This document shows, one piece after another, positions 7,916 to 15,998 of a stretch of 64,000 bases of DNA. The stretch is taken from NCBI RefSeq assembly GCF_013408925.1, contig NZ_JACCAB010000001.1, positions 2,170,001 to 2,234,000 on the forward strand, read 5' to 3'. The first letter of the stretch is position 1; every line of letters begins with the position of its first letter. A model generated the notes under the pieces. The model had not been told where the DNA came from. It ran no database searches and saw nothing but the letters and a program-made list of their open reading frames with translations. Origin of the DNA: Pedococcus badiiscoriae. GTDB lineage: Bacteria > Actinomycetota > Actinomycetes > Actinomycetales > Dermatophilaceae. A program made the translations under genes and the position numbers.

Positions 7916-9360
7916 TTGCTGTCTCCCGTCGTGACGTAGGCGGCGAGGCCGTGGCGGCCACCCTCCCGGCCGTAGCCCGACTCCTTGTAGCCACCGAAGG
8001 GGCTGGTCGGGTCGAACTTGTTGAACGTGTTGGCCCAGACGACGCCGGCCCGCAGCTGGTCGGCCATCCAGAGGATGCGCGAGCCCTTCTCGGTCCAGAT
8101 CCCCGCGGACAGTCCGTAGGGCGTGTTGTTGGCCTTGGCCACCGCCTCGTGCGGCGTGCGGAAGGTCAGCACCGACAGGACCGGCCCGAAGATCTCCTCC
8201 TGGGCGATCCGGTGGCCCTGGCTGACGCCGGTGAAGACCGTCGGCCGGAACCAGAAGCCCTTGCTGGGCAGCTCGCAGCCGTTGTCCCAGCGCTCGGCGC
8301 CCTCGGCCTCACCGGCGGCGGTGAGCTCGACGATCCGGTCGAGCTGAGCCTTGGAGTTGATCGCGCCGACATCGGTGTTCTTGTCGAGCGGGTCGCCCAC
8401 CCGCAGCGTCTGCAGGCGGCGCTTGAGGCGCTTCTCGACCTCGTCCGCGATGCTCTCCTGCACGAGCAGGCGGGACCCTGCGCAGCAGACGTGGCCCTGG
8501 TTGAAGAAGATCCCGTTGACGATGCCCTCGACCGCCTGGTCGAGCGGGGCGTCGTCGAAGACGATGTTGGCCGCCTTGCCGCCGAGCTCGAGCGTGGCCT
8601 TCTTGCGCGTGCCCGCGATGGACCGGGCGATCATCTTGCCGACGCCCGTCGAGCCGGTGAACGCCAGCTTGTCGATGTCGGGGTGGTCGACGATGGCCTG
8701 ACCGGTCGCGCCCGCACCCGTGATGATGTTGACGACACCCGGGGGCAGGTCGGCCTGCTGGACCACCTCGGCGAACAGCAGCGCCGTCAGCGGGGTGGTC
8801 TCGGCCGGCTTGAGCACGACCGTGTTGCCGGTGGCCAGCGCGGGAGCGATCTTCCACGCCAGCATGAGGATCGGGAAGTTCCACGGGATGACCTGGCCCA
8901 CGACACCATGCGGGCGGGGGTTGGTGCCCAGCCCGGCGTAGTCCAGCTTGTCGGCCCACCCTGCGTGGTAGAAGAAGTGCGCCGCGGCCAGCGGCACGTC
9001 GACGTCGCGGCTCTCCTTGATCGGCTTGCCGTTGTCGAGGCTCTCCAGCACCGCGAACTCGCGCGCGCGTTCCTGCAGGATGCGGGCGATGCGGAAGAGG
9101 TACTTGCCACGGTCGGCACCGGACATCCGGCCCCACGCACCGTTGTAGGCGCGCCGCGCCGCGGCCACCGCACGGTCGACGTCGGCGTCGCTGGCCGACG
9201 TGATCTCCGCGAGGACCTCCTCGCTGGACGGGTTGATCGACTTGAAGGCCGATCCGCCCTGGGAGTCGGTGAACTCGCCGTTGATGAACAACCCGTAGGA
9301 GGGCTTGATGTCGACGACCGCGCGCGACTCCGGCGCCGGTGCGTACTCGAACGTGGCCAT
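7912..9360 (-). CDS. NAD-dependent aldehyde dehydrogenase (ALDH16 N-terminal-domain-like)
   Basis: A complete 482-residue aldehyde dehydrogenase. It shows PWNFP, the FTGSTGVGK cofactor loop, LELGGKAA with the general-base Glu, FNQGHVCCAGSR with the nucleophile Cys292, and EEIFGPVLSV. It lies between deoC and the short ALDH-like gene. The likely substrate is therefore acetaldehyde released by DeoC, oxidised to acetate, but this is inferred from context. Start ATG9360 has no strong ribosome binding site; an 18-bp tandem repeat separates it from the deoC stop. Confidence 0.93.
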   Translation of the reverse strand: MATFEYAPAPESRAVVDIKPSYGLFINGEFTDSQGGSAFKSINPSSEEVLAEITSASDADVDRAVAAARRAYNGAWGRMSGADRGKYLFRIARILQERAREFAVLESLDNGKPIKESRDVDVPLAAAHFFYHAGWADKLDYAGLGTNPRPHGVVGQVIPWNFPILMLAWKIAPALATGNTVVLKPAETTPLTALLFAEVVQQADLPPGVVNIITGAGATGQAIVDHPDIDKLAFTGSTGVGKMIARSIAGTRKKATLELGGKAANIVFDDAPLDQAVEGIVNGIFFNQGHVCCAGSRLLVQESIADEVEKRLKRRLQTLRVGDPLDKNTDVGAINSKAQLDRIVELTAAGEAEGAERWDNGCELPSKGFWFRPTVFTGVSQGHRIAQEEIFGPVLSVLTFRTPHEAVAKANNTPYGLSAGIWTEKGSRILWMADQLRAGVVWANTFNKFDPTSPFGGYKESGYGREGGRHGLAAYVTTGDSK

Positions 9361-9395
9361 GGCTTCAGGTTCCTCGGGATCCGTCGGGGGCAGGG

Positions 9396-9467
9396 AGCTG
9401 CTGGGGAGCAGCGAGCTGCTGGGGAGCAGGCAGCTGCTGGGGAGCAGGGAGCTGCTGGGGGGCTCGC
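9396..9467. repeat. 18-bp tandem repeat (about four units) between deoC and aldehyde dehydrogenase
   Basis: Units start at 9396, 9414, 9432 and 9450; the first three share AGCTGCTGGGGAGCAG and the fourth decays after GCTGCTGGGG. Each unit contains CTGCT-N4-AGCAG, able to fold into a small hairpin in the leftward transcript. It fills the gap between the deoC stop and the next start. It might act as attenuator or mRNA spacer, and its copy number could vary between strains. Confidence 0.85.
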
Positions 9468-9470
9468 ATG

Positions 9471-10487
9471 TCAGTACAGGCTGGGCGAGTCGTCGGTGAC
9501 GTAGTCCGCGCCGGAGTAGGCGCCGATCGCCATCCGCTGGCGTTGCAGGATGAGGTCGTTGAGCAGGCTCGAAGCGCCGAACCGGAACCAGTGCGGGTCC
9601 AGCCAGTCCCCGCCGGCGACCTCGCTCACCGTGACCAGGAACTTGAGCGCGTCCTTGCTGGTGCGGATGCCACCGGCAGGCTTGACGCCGACCATCTCGC
9701 CGGTGAGGTCACGCCAGTCGCGCACCGCCTCGAGCATGACCAGGGTGACGGGCAGGGTGGCGGCGGGGGAGACCTTGCCGGTGGAGGTCTTGATGAAGTC
9801 GCCCCCGGCCAGCATGGACAGCCAGGAGGCTCGTCTGACGTTGTCGTAGGTGACCAGCTCGCCGGTCTCCATGATCACCTTGAGCCTGGCCCGTGAGCCG
9901 TCCTTGCGGACGCACGCCTCCGCGACCTCGGCGATCTGGCGGAACACCGTGAGGTAGTCCCCGGACAGGAACGCGCCACGGTCGATCACCATGTCGATCT
10001 CGTCGGCTCCGGCGGCCACGGCGTCGCGGGTGTCGGCCAGCTTGACCGGCAGGAGGGCGCGGCCGCTGGGGAACGCCGTCGCGACCGCGGCGACGTTGAC
10101 GCCGCTCTGGCCGAGGGCCTCCTTGGCGGTGGCGACCATGTCCCCGTACACGCAGACGGCCGCGGGCCGGGGGGTGTCGGGGTAGCCCGGGTCGGGGTTG
10201 AGCGCCTTGGCGCACAGGCCGCGGACCTTGCCCGCGGTGTCAGCACCCTCGAGGGTCGTCAGGTCGATCATCGAGATCGCCAGGTCGATGCCCCAGGCCT
10301 TCGAGGTCGTCTTGATGGACCGGGTGCCCAGGGCCGCGGCCCGCGCCTCGCAGCCCACCTGGTCGACCCCGGGCAGGCCGTGCAGCCAGCTCGTGACGGC
10401 CGCGTTGGTGAGGCGGGAGACGCCGAGGAGGTCGCGCGCCCGGGTCGTCGCGTCGACGGAGGGGGGCGCAGCTGTGGGGGTGCTCAC
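9471..10487 (-). CDS. deoC: Deoxyribose-phosphate aldolase
   Basis: Class I aldolase splitting 2-deoxyribose-5-phosphate into glyceraldehyde-3-phosphate and acetaldehyde. The 338-residue form is of the longer type. Motifs are the DEIDMVID block, KVIMETGEL, FIKTSTGK with the Schiff-base Lys, and VGVKPAGGIR with the second Lys. GTG10487 is chosen because TAGGAT lies six bases upstream. It is first in a leftward unit with the two aldehyde dehydrogenase genes and the kinase, a logical order for disposing of acetaldehyde. Confidence 0.95.
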   Translation of the reverse strand: MSTPTAAPPSVDATTRARDLLGVSRLTNAAVTSWLHGLPGVDQVGCEARAAALGTRSIKTTSKAWGIDLAISMIDLTTLEGADTAGKVRGLCAKALNPDPGYPDTPRPAAVCVYGDMVATAKEALGQSGVNVAAVATAFPSGRALLPVKLADTRDAVAAGADEIDMVIDRGAFLSGDYLTVFRQIAEVAEACVRKDGSRARLKVIMETGELVTYDNVRRASWLSMLAGGDFIKTSTGKVSPAATLPVTLVMLEAVRDWRDLTGEMVGVKPAGGIRTSKDALKFLVTVSEVAGGDWLDPHWFRFGASSLLNDLILQRQRMAIGAYSGADYVTDDSPSLY

Positions 10488-10493
10488 CGAGCA

Positions 10494-10499
10494 ATCCTA
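10494..10499 (-). promoter_or_regulatory. Putative leaderless -10 box for deoC
   Basis: On the minus strand TAGGAT lies six bases before the deoC GTG, with no ribosome binding site. Confidence 0.5.
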
Positions 10500-10507
10500 G
10501 CCGTGTC

Positions 10508-12220
10508 TCAGATGGCGGTCAGCAGGCCCATCGCCGCCTTGAGCTCTGCCAGCCGGGTGCTGGCCGTGGCGCGGGACTCCCGCAGTGCGTCGGCGCCGGC
10601 CACCGGTTCGACCACCTCGAGGTAGACCTTGAGCTTGGGCTCGGTGCCCGAGGGTCGCACGATGATCCGCGAGTCGTCCTCGAGGTAGTAGCGCAGCCCG
10701 TCGGTCGGCGGGAGGGCCTCACTGCCGACGGCGAGGTCGTCCACCCGCGAGACCGCGATCCCCGCCACCTCCTGCGGCGGGTCGTCGCGGAGCCGGGCCA
10801 TCACGGTGCCGATCAGCGACAGGTCTGCGACCCGCACCGCCAGCGCGTCGGTGGCGTGGACCCCGTGCTCCACCGCCAGGTCGTCGAGCAGGTCGGTCAG
10901 CGAGCGCCCCTGCGACTTGAGGGTCGCCGTCATCTCGGCCACCACGAGCGCGGCACTGACGCCGTCCTTGTCCCGCACGTGGCGCGGGTCGACGCAGTAG
11001 CCGAGCGCCTCCTCGTAGCCGTAGCGCAGTCCCTCGACGCGCGAGATCCACTTGAACCCGGTCAGCGTCTCCTCGTGCCGCACCCCGGCGGTCCTGGCCA
11101 TCGCCGCGAGCAGTCGGGACGACACGATCGAGTTGGCGAAGACCGCATCGCCGTCCACCCCGCCGGCCAGGATGTGCGCCCCCAGCAGGACCCCGACCTC
11201 GTCGCCGCGCAGCATCCGCCAGCCGCCGGGACCGGGTACCGCGACGGCGCACCGGTCGGCATCGGGGTCGTTGGCGATGACGACGTCCGGTCCGGTCTGC
11301 TCGGCGAGCTCGAGCGCGGCGTCCATCGCGCCGGGCTCCTCCGGGTTCGGGAAGTGCACCGTCGGGAACATCGGGTCGGGCTCGGCCTGGCTGGCGACGG
11401 GGATCGGCGCGGCATACCCGGCCCGCACGAACGCCTTGGCCACCGTCTCGGACCCCACCCCGTGCAGCGCGGTGTGGACGACCGTGACGTCGCGCGGGGT
11501 GTCCGCGGCCACGACCGTGACGACGTCCTCGAGGTAGGCGGCGAGCACGTCGTCCCCGAGGGTCTCCCAGCCGTCCGTCGCCAGTGGGACGTCCGCGACC
11601 GCAGTGACGCGCGCGATCTGGGCGGCGATCCCGCTGTCGGACGGCGGCACGATCTGCGAGCCGTCGCCGAGGTAGACCTTGTAGCCGTTGTCCTCGGGCG
11701 GGTTGTGGCTGGCGGTCACCATCACGCCGGCGTCCGCGCCGAGGAACCGGATCGCGTAGGCCAGCACCGGGGTCGGCAGCGGCTTGGGGAGGATCGCTGC
11801 GCGACCCCCGGCCCCCACCACGACGGCCGCGGTGTCGCGCGCGAACACGTCGGAGTTCTTGCGCGCGTCGTAGCCCACCACGACGAACGGTTCCGGCGTG
11901 AGCGTCTTGACGTATGCCGTGAGGCCGGCTGCCGCCCGGATGACGACCGAGCGGTTCATCCGGTTGGGACCGGCGCCGAGGGCCCCGCGCAGCCCGGCCG
12001 TGCCGAACTCGAGCATCCCCGCGAACCGGTCCGCGAGGTCTTCGACCGCCCGCTTCTTGCCCTTCTTCGCCCTCGCGAGGACTTCGCCCAGCTCGACGCG
12101 GGTCTCGTGGTCGGGGTCGTCGTCGACCCAGGCCTGGGCGGCGTCGATCAGCTCCTGGACCTGGGCCTCGTCGGAGGACGGCGAGTCAGCTCCGCGGCCG
12201 TGCCGCGCGGCGTACGTCAT
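10508..12220 (-). CDS. Phospho-sugar mutase of the alpha-D-phosphohexomutase family (PGM2/PmmB-like)
   Basis: A 570-residue, four-domain mutase. It has the phosphoserine loop VTASHNP (Ser171), the Mg-binding DPDADR, the sugar-binding GFKWI and EEALGY, and the phosphate-binding RPSGTEPK near the C-terminus. Length and motifs place it with the PGM2/PmmB branch. Human PGM2 acts as a phosphopentomutase, and no DeoB is seen here, so it could interconvert (deoxy)ribose-1- and -5-phosphate between the phosphorylases and DeoC. A phosphogluco- or phosphomannomutase role is the alternative. ATG12220 is preceded by GAGAGGACGTCC, a plausible binding site. Confidence 0.92.
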   Translation of the reverse strand: MTYAARHGRGADSPSSDEAQVQELIDAAQAWVDDDPDHETRVELGEVLARAKKGKKRAVEDLADRFAGMLEFGTAGLRGALGAGPNRMNRSVVIRAAAGLTAYVKTLTPEPFVVVGYDARKNSDVFARDTAAVVVGAGGRAAILPKPLPTPVLAYAIRFLGADAGVMVTASHNPPEDNGYKVYLGDGSQIVPPSDSGIAAQIARVTAVADVPLATDGWETLGDDVLAAYLEDVVTVVAADTPRDVTVVHTALHGVGSETVAKAFVRAGYAAPIPVASQAEPDPMFPTVHFPNPEEPGAMDAALELAEQTGPDVVIANDPDADRCAVAVPGPGGWRMLRGDEVGVLLGAHILAGGVDGDAVFANSIVSSRLLAAMARTAGVRHEETLTGFKWISRVEGLRYGYEEALGYCVDPRHVRDKDGVSAALVVAEMTATLKSQGRSLTDLLDDLAVEHGVHATDALAVRVADLSLIGTVMARLRDDPPQEVAGIAVSRVDDLAVGSEALPPTDGLRYYLEDDSRIIVRPSGTEPKLKVYLEVVEPVAGADALRESRATASTRLAELKAAMGLLTAI

Positions 12221-12246
12221 GGTGGACGTCCTCTCGGGATGGGCTC

Positions 12247-13098
12247 TCAGATGGTGGCGACGACGGCTGCGAGCAGCGTGCCGCACCGCTCGGCGGCGGC
12301 CTGACCGGCCTCGAGCACCTCGGCGTGCGACAGCGGCTGGTCGCTGATCCCGGCGGCCAGGTTGGTCACCAGGGAGATGCCCAGGACCTCCATGCCCGCC
12401 TGGCGCGCCGCGATGGCCTCGAGGGTGGTCGACATGCCCACGAGATCGCCGCCGATGACCTTGGCCATCTGCACCTCGGCCGGGGTCTCGTAGTGCGGCC
12501 CGGTGAACTGGACGTAGACGCCCTCGTCGAGGTCGGCGTCGACCTGACGGGCCAGGTCGCGCAGCCGCGGGGAGTAGAGGTCGGTCAGGTCCACGAAGTT
12601 CGGGCCCTCGATCGGCGAGTGCGCCGTGAGGTTGATGTGGTCGCGGATGAGCACGGGCGTGCCGGGGCCCCACGCCCGGTTGAGCCCGCCGCACCCGTTG
12701 GTCAGCACGATCGTCGAGCAGCCTGCCGCGGCGGCGGTCCGGACGGCGTGGACGACGGCGCGGACGCCCTTGCCCTCGTAGAAGTGGGTGCGGGTGCCGA
12801 AGACCAGGGCGCGCCGACCCGTGTCACCGATGGCCACCGAGCGCATCGTGCCGGAGTGGCCGGCGACGGCGGCCTTGGCGAAGCCGGGGACCTCGGCGTT
12901 GTCGATGGACGCGAGCGTCTCGCCGATGCGGTCGCCGGTCTGGCCCCAGCCGGAACCGAGGACGAGCGCCACGTCGTGTCGGTCGGTGCCGCTGCGTTCG
13001 GCGATCACTGCGGCCGCCGCGCGGGCCACCTCGAACGGGTCGGTAGCCGGGTCGGCCAGGTCGGGGATGCCCTCGGACGGGCTGTTCTGCTCGCTCAC
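12247..13098 (-). CDS. punA: Purine nucleoside phosphorylase (trimeric type)
   Basis: Phosphorolysis of (deoxy)inosine and (deoxy)guanosine to base and (deoxy)ribose-1-phosphate. The 283-residue protein shows GSGWG phosphate binding, HSGT, RTHFYEGK, TNGCGG, the GPHYETPAE motif and the late VTNLAAGI segment typical of low-molecular-mass trimeric enzymes. It lies 26 bases upstream of the mutase and is probably co-transcribed with it. GTG13098 is supported by TAGTCT six bases upstream. Confidence 0.94.
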   Translation of the reverse strand: MSEQNSPSEGIPDLADPATDPFEVARAAAAVIAERSGTDRHDVALVLGSGWGQTGDRIGETLASIDNAEVPGFAKAAVAGHSGTMRSVAIGDTGRRALVFGTRTHFYEGKGVRAVVHAVRTAAAAGCSTIVLTNGCGGLNRAWGPGTPVLIRDHINLTAHSPIEGPNFVDLTDLYSPRLRDLARQVDADLDEGVYVQFTGPHYETPAEVQMAKVIGGDLVGMSTTLEAIAARQAGMEVLGISLVTNLAAGISDQPLSHAEVLEAGQAAAERCGTLLAAVVATI

Positions 13099-13104
13099 TC
13101 CCGA

Positions 13105-13110
13105 AGACTA
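13105..13110 (-). promoter_or_regulatory. Putative leaderless -10 box for punA
   Basis: On the minus strand TAGTCT sits six bases before the punA GTG; there is no ribosome binding site in the gap. Confidence 0.45.
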
Positions 13111-13177
13111 TCCATCCCCGGGATCGGGTGGCGCGACGGTGGCGGCGCGCCCCGGACGGCCCGGAGCCGCCTCGGGC

Positions 13178-14263
13178 TCACGCGCCCGCGGTCACCGCCA
13201 GGGCGGGCTCGCCGGTCGGTTGCACCCTGACCCGGCTGCCCGGTGCGTACGACGAGACCGAGCCGCTGGGCACCTGGACGATGGCCTGTCCACCCTGGCC
13301 GAGCTCGACGATGACGCGACCGTGCGCTCCGAGGAAGCTGCCGCTCGTCACGGTGTCGGGGCCGCTCGGATCAGCATGCACCACAAGGTGTTCCGGTCGG
13401 ACGAGCACGACGACGGGACCGGACGTGGCCGACCCGCTGAGCAGTGGGACCGAGCCCCCGAGCACGGTCGCGGCCTGCGCCTGCGCCTCGCCGGGAAGTC
13501 GGTTGGTCACTCCCACGAAGTCGGCCACGAAGTCGTTCGCCGGTCGCGAGTAGAGCTCCTCGGGAGCGGCGATCTGTTCGAGGCGGCCGTTGCGCATGAC
13601 CCCGACGCGGTCCGCCACGGCGAGGGCCTCCTCCTGGTCGTGGGTGACGAACAGGGTGGTCGTGCCGACCTCGAGCTGGATCCGACGGATCTCGTCCCGC
13701 AGCTGCACCCGGACCTTCGCGTCCAGGGCGGACAGCGGCTCGTCGAGCAGGAGCACCTGCGGCTCGATGGCGAGAGCGCGGGCCAGGGCGACGCGCTGCT
13801 GCTGACCGCCCGACATCTGGTGGGCGTACCGGTCGGCCTGGCTGCTCAGGCCGACCAGCTCGAGCATCTCGGCGGCGCGCGCACGTCGGCGCTCGCTGGC
13901 CTGCCCGCGAAGCTGCAGCCCGAACTCGACGTTCTGCCGGGCGGTCAGGTGCGGGAACAGGCTGTAGGCCTGGAAGACCATTCCCATGTCTCGGCGGTTG
14001 GTGGCGACGGCCGTGATGTCCTTGCCTCCCACCTCGATCCGCCCGGCGTCGGGGTCCTCGAGCCCGGCAAGGCATCGCAGTGCGGTCGTCTTGCCGCATC
14101 CTGACGGGCCGAGCAGGGCAACCAGCTCGCCCGGGGCCAGCCGCAGCGTCAGGTCGTCCAGCGCGACGACCTCGCCGTACGTCCGGCGCAGACGGGTGAG
14201 CTCGACCGCGACACCGCGCCCGCTGTCCGGGGTGCGAGGTGCGGCGGGGGCGGTGGCACTCAT
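13178..14263 (-). CDS. ABC importer ATP-binding protein (PotA/FbpC type)
   Basis: A 361-residue ATPase with Walker A GPSGCGKT, Q-loop FQAYSLFPH, signature MSGGQQQR, Walker B LLLDEPLSALD and H-loop FVTHDQEEAL, followed by a C-terminal TOBE-like domain (from about 275) as in PotA, FbpC and related importers. ATG14263 overlaps the upstream permease stop (ATGA). It is the last gene of a leftward four-gene importer operon. Substrate is not deducible beyond the polyamine, ferric iron or phosphonate group. Confidence 0.92.
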   Translation of the reverse strand: MSATAPAAPRTPDSGRGVAVELTRLRRTYGEVVALDDLTLRLAPGELVALLGPSGCGKTTALRCLAGLEDPDAGRIEVGGKDITAVATNRRDMGMVFQAYSLFPHLTARQNVEFGLQLRGQASERRRARAAEMLELVGLSSQADRYAHQMSGGQQQRVALARALAIEPQVLLLDEPLSALDAKVRVQLRDEIRRIQLEVGTTTLFVTHDQEEALAVADRVGVMRNGRLEQIAAPEELYSRPANDFVADFVGVTNRLPGEAQAQAATVLGGSVPLLSGSATSGPVVVLVRPEHLVVHADPSGPDTVTSGSFLGAHGRVIVELGQGGQAIVQVPSGSVSSYAPGSRVRVQPTGEPALAVTAGA

Positions 14264-15117
14264 GAGGGCTCCTTGCGGGGACGGCGTAGCCGGGCGAGTG
14301 GGGCGACCGCACCCCGTTGGCCGCCGGCGAAGGACAGGGCGAACAGCACGACGAAGGAGAAGACGAGGAACGCCAGTCCGACCGCGACCGAGATCTGGGC
14401 GTCGGACTTGCCCAGGAGGTACATGGCGACCTGCAGGTTGGTGCGGCTGAACAGGCTGGCGATCGTGAACTCGCCGAGGGTGAGGGCCACCGCCAGGAAC
14501 GACGCGGACAGAACTGCCGTGCGCACGTTGGGCAGGATGACCCGCACCATGACCGTGAGCCACCCCGCGCCGAGCGACCGGGCCGCCTCGCTCAGCGTCC
14601 GGACGTCGATCGCCCGCAGCCCGGCGTCCAGCGAGCGGTACGCGTACGGGAGCACGAGGACCACGTAGGCGAAGGCCAGCCAGATGGTCGACTCCCCGAG
14701 GAAGTAGGTGACCCACGCGTAGACCGGCGTCAGGCCGACCACCAGGACGATGGCGGGGACCGTGAGCGGCAGCAGGCACAGGAACTCCACCAGGCGGCTG
14801 GCTCCCGGCACCCGCAGCCGCACCCAGGTCATCGTCGGGACCAGGAGGAGGAGCATGATCGCGGGAGTCAGGACCGCCAGACCGGCGGACGCGAGGAACC
14901 CGGTCTGCAGGTCGGGGTAGCGGGAGGAGATCGCGCCCACGTCGAGCAGGGTCGACCAGGTCTGGGTCGACCGGTGGCCGCCGGCGTCACGGGTGGTGAA
15001 GTCCAGGCTGCCGGCCAGCGGGGCCAGGAAGAACAGCACGACGACGGTGACGACGACCCACCGGAAGAGGTCCTGTCGTCGTCGGAAGGCCGCTCGCTGT
15101 CCGCGCGCCGCGCTCAC
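14260..15117 (-). CDS. ABC importer permease 2 (PotC type)
   Basis: A 285-residue inner-membrane permease of the BPD_transp_1 family with about six helices. The EAA-type cytoplasmic loop reads EAARSLGAGWLTVMVRVILPN around residues 185-205. A first segment at about 20-37 is followed by a long external stretch. GTG15117 overlaps the stop of the first permease (GTGA), and its stop overlaps the ATPase start, so subunit stoichiometry is probably held by coupling. Confidence 0.9.
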   Translation of the reverse strand: MSAARGQRAAFRRRQDLFRWVVVTVVVLFFLAPLAGSLDFTTRDAGGHRSTQTWSTLLDVGAISSRYPDLQTGFLASAGLAVLTPAIMLLLLVPTMTWVRLRVPGASRLVEFLCLLPLTVPAIVLVVGLTPVYAWVTYFLGESTIWLAFAYVVLVLPYAYRSLDAGLRAIDVRTLSEAARSLGAGWLTVMVRVILPNVRTAVLSASFLAVALTLGEFTIASLFSRTNLQVAMYLLGKSDAQISVAVGLAFLVFSFVVLFALSFAGGQRGAVAPLARLRRPRKEPS

Positions 15118-15998
15118 CGGACCAACCACCGGGAGGCGCGCCGGTCGAGCAGGACGTACGCGGTCATCACGATGGCGACGACCACCACCATCTCCAGGGC
15201 CATGGCCTTGCCGACGTTCTCCTGGCCCAGGACCACCTCGGAGCTCAGCGTGTTGCCGATCGCCAGCGGCAGCAGCGGGGATCCCTGCGAGACGAGGGCG
15301 GCAGCCGTGGCATACGCGCTGAAGGCGTTGGTGAACAACAGCAGCAGTCCACCGATGAACGACGGCAGCAGGATCGGGCCGGCCACCTTGCGCCAGTAGA
15401 CGAAGGTGCTTCCGCCGAGGGTCTCGGCGGCCTCGCGCCACTGGGGCTTCAGGCCCTCGACCGCCGGCAGGAAGACGATGAGCATCAGCGGTATCTGGAA
15501 GTACAGGTAGACGAGCATGAGGCCCTGGTTCCACTCGTACAGCCACAGGCCGCCGTTGGAGTTGAGACCCGCACTGGTCAGGAGCTTCGTCAGGTACCCC
15601 TCGGCGCTGAACGTCGCGAGGAAGGCGAACGCGAGCGCGACCCCGCCGAACTGGGCCAGGACTCCGCTGAGCGAGGTGATGAACCGCTTGAGTATGCCGT
15701 CGGGGCGCCCCGTCGACACGGCATACGCGAGCACGGCCCCGATCACGGCACCGGCCACCGCGGTGACGGCCGAGAGGATCACCGAGTGCCACAGCGCGGA
15801 GGTGACGGCAGGGTTTCCGAGCGCGCGGACGTTGGCCAGGGTGAGCCCACCGTCGTGGCCGACGAAGGCGCCGAACACCACCACGAGGGTGGGGATGACG
15901 AGGAAGACCGTGACGTAGGCGAAGAAGGGCACCACGCCGAGCAGGGCGCCCGATGGCCGACGGCCACCGAACGCCCTGCGCAGGCGAGCGTCAGCCAA
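15114..15998 (-). CDS. ABC importer permease 1 (PotB type)
   Basis: A 294-residue permease paired with the next gene. It has a first membrane segment at about 20-45 and an EAA loop reading EAAETLGGSTFVYWRKVAGPI in the C-terminal half. The start is a TTG at 15998 that overlaps the end of the binding-protein gene by eight bases. TTG is an unusual start, but no better in-frame codon precedes the first helix. Confidence 0.88.
   Translation of the reverse strand: MADARLRRAFGGRRPSGALLGVVPFFAYVTVFLVIPTLVVVFGAFVGHDGGLTLANVRALGNPAVTSALWHSVILSAVTAVAGAVIGAVLAYAVSTGRPDGILKRFITSLSGVLAQFGGVALAFAFLATFSAEGYLTKLLTSAGLNSNGGLWLYEWNQGLMLVYLYFQIPLMLIVFLPAVEGLKPQWREAAETLGGSTFVYWRKVAGPILLPSFIGGLLLLFTNAFSAYATAAALVSQGSPLLPLAIGNTLSSEVVLGQENVGKAMALEMVVVVAIVMTAYVLLDRRASRWLVR

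Noticed and set aside
9396..9467. CRISPR-like array
   Set aside because: Units are contiguous with no spacers and are only 18 bases; the same holds for 22211-22270.
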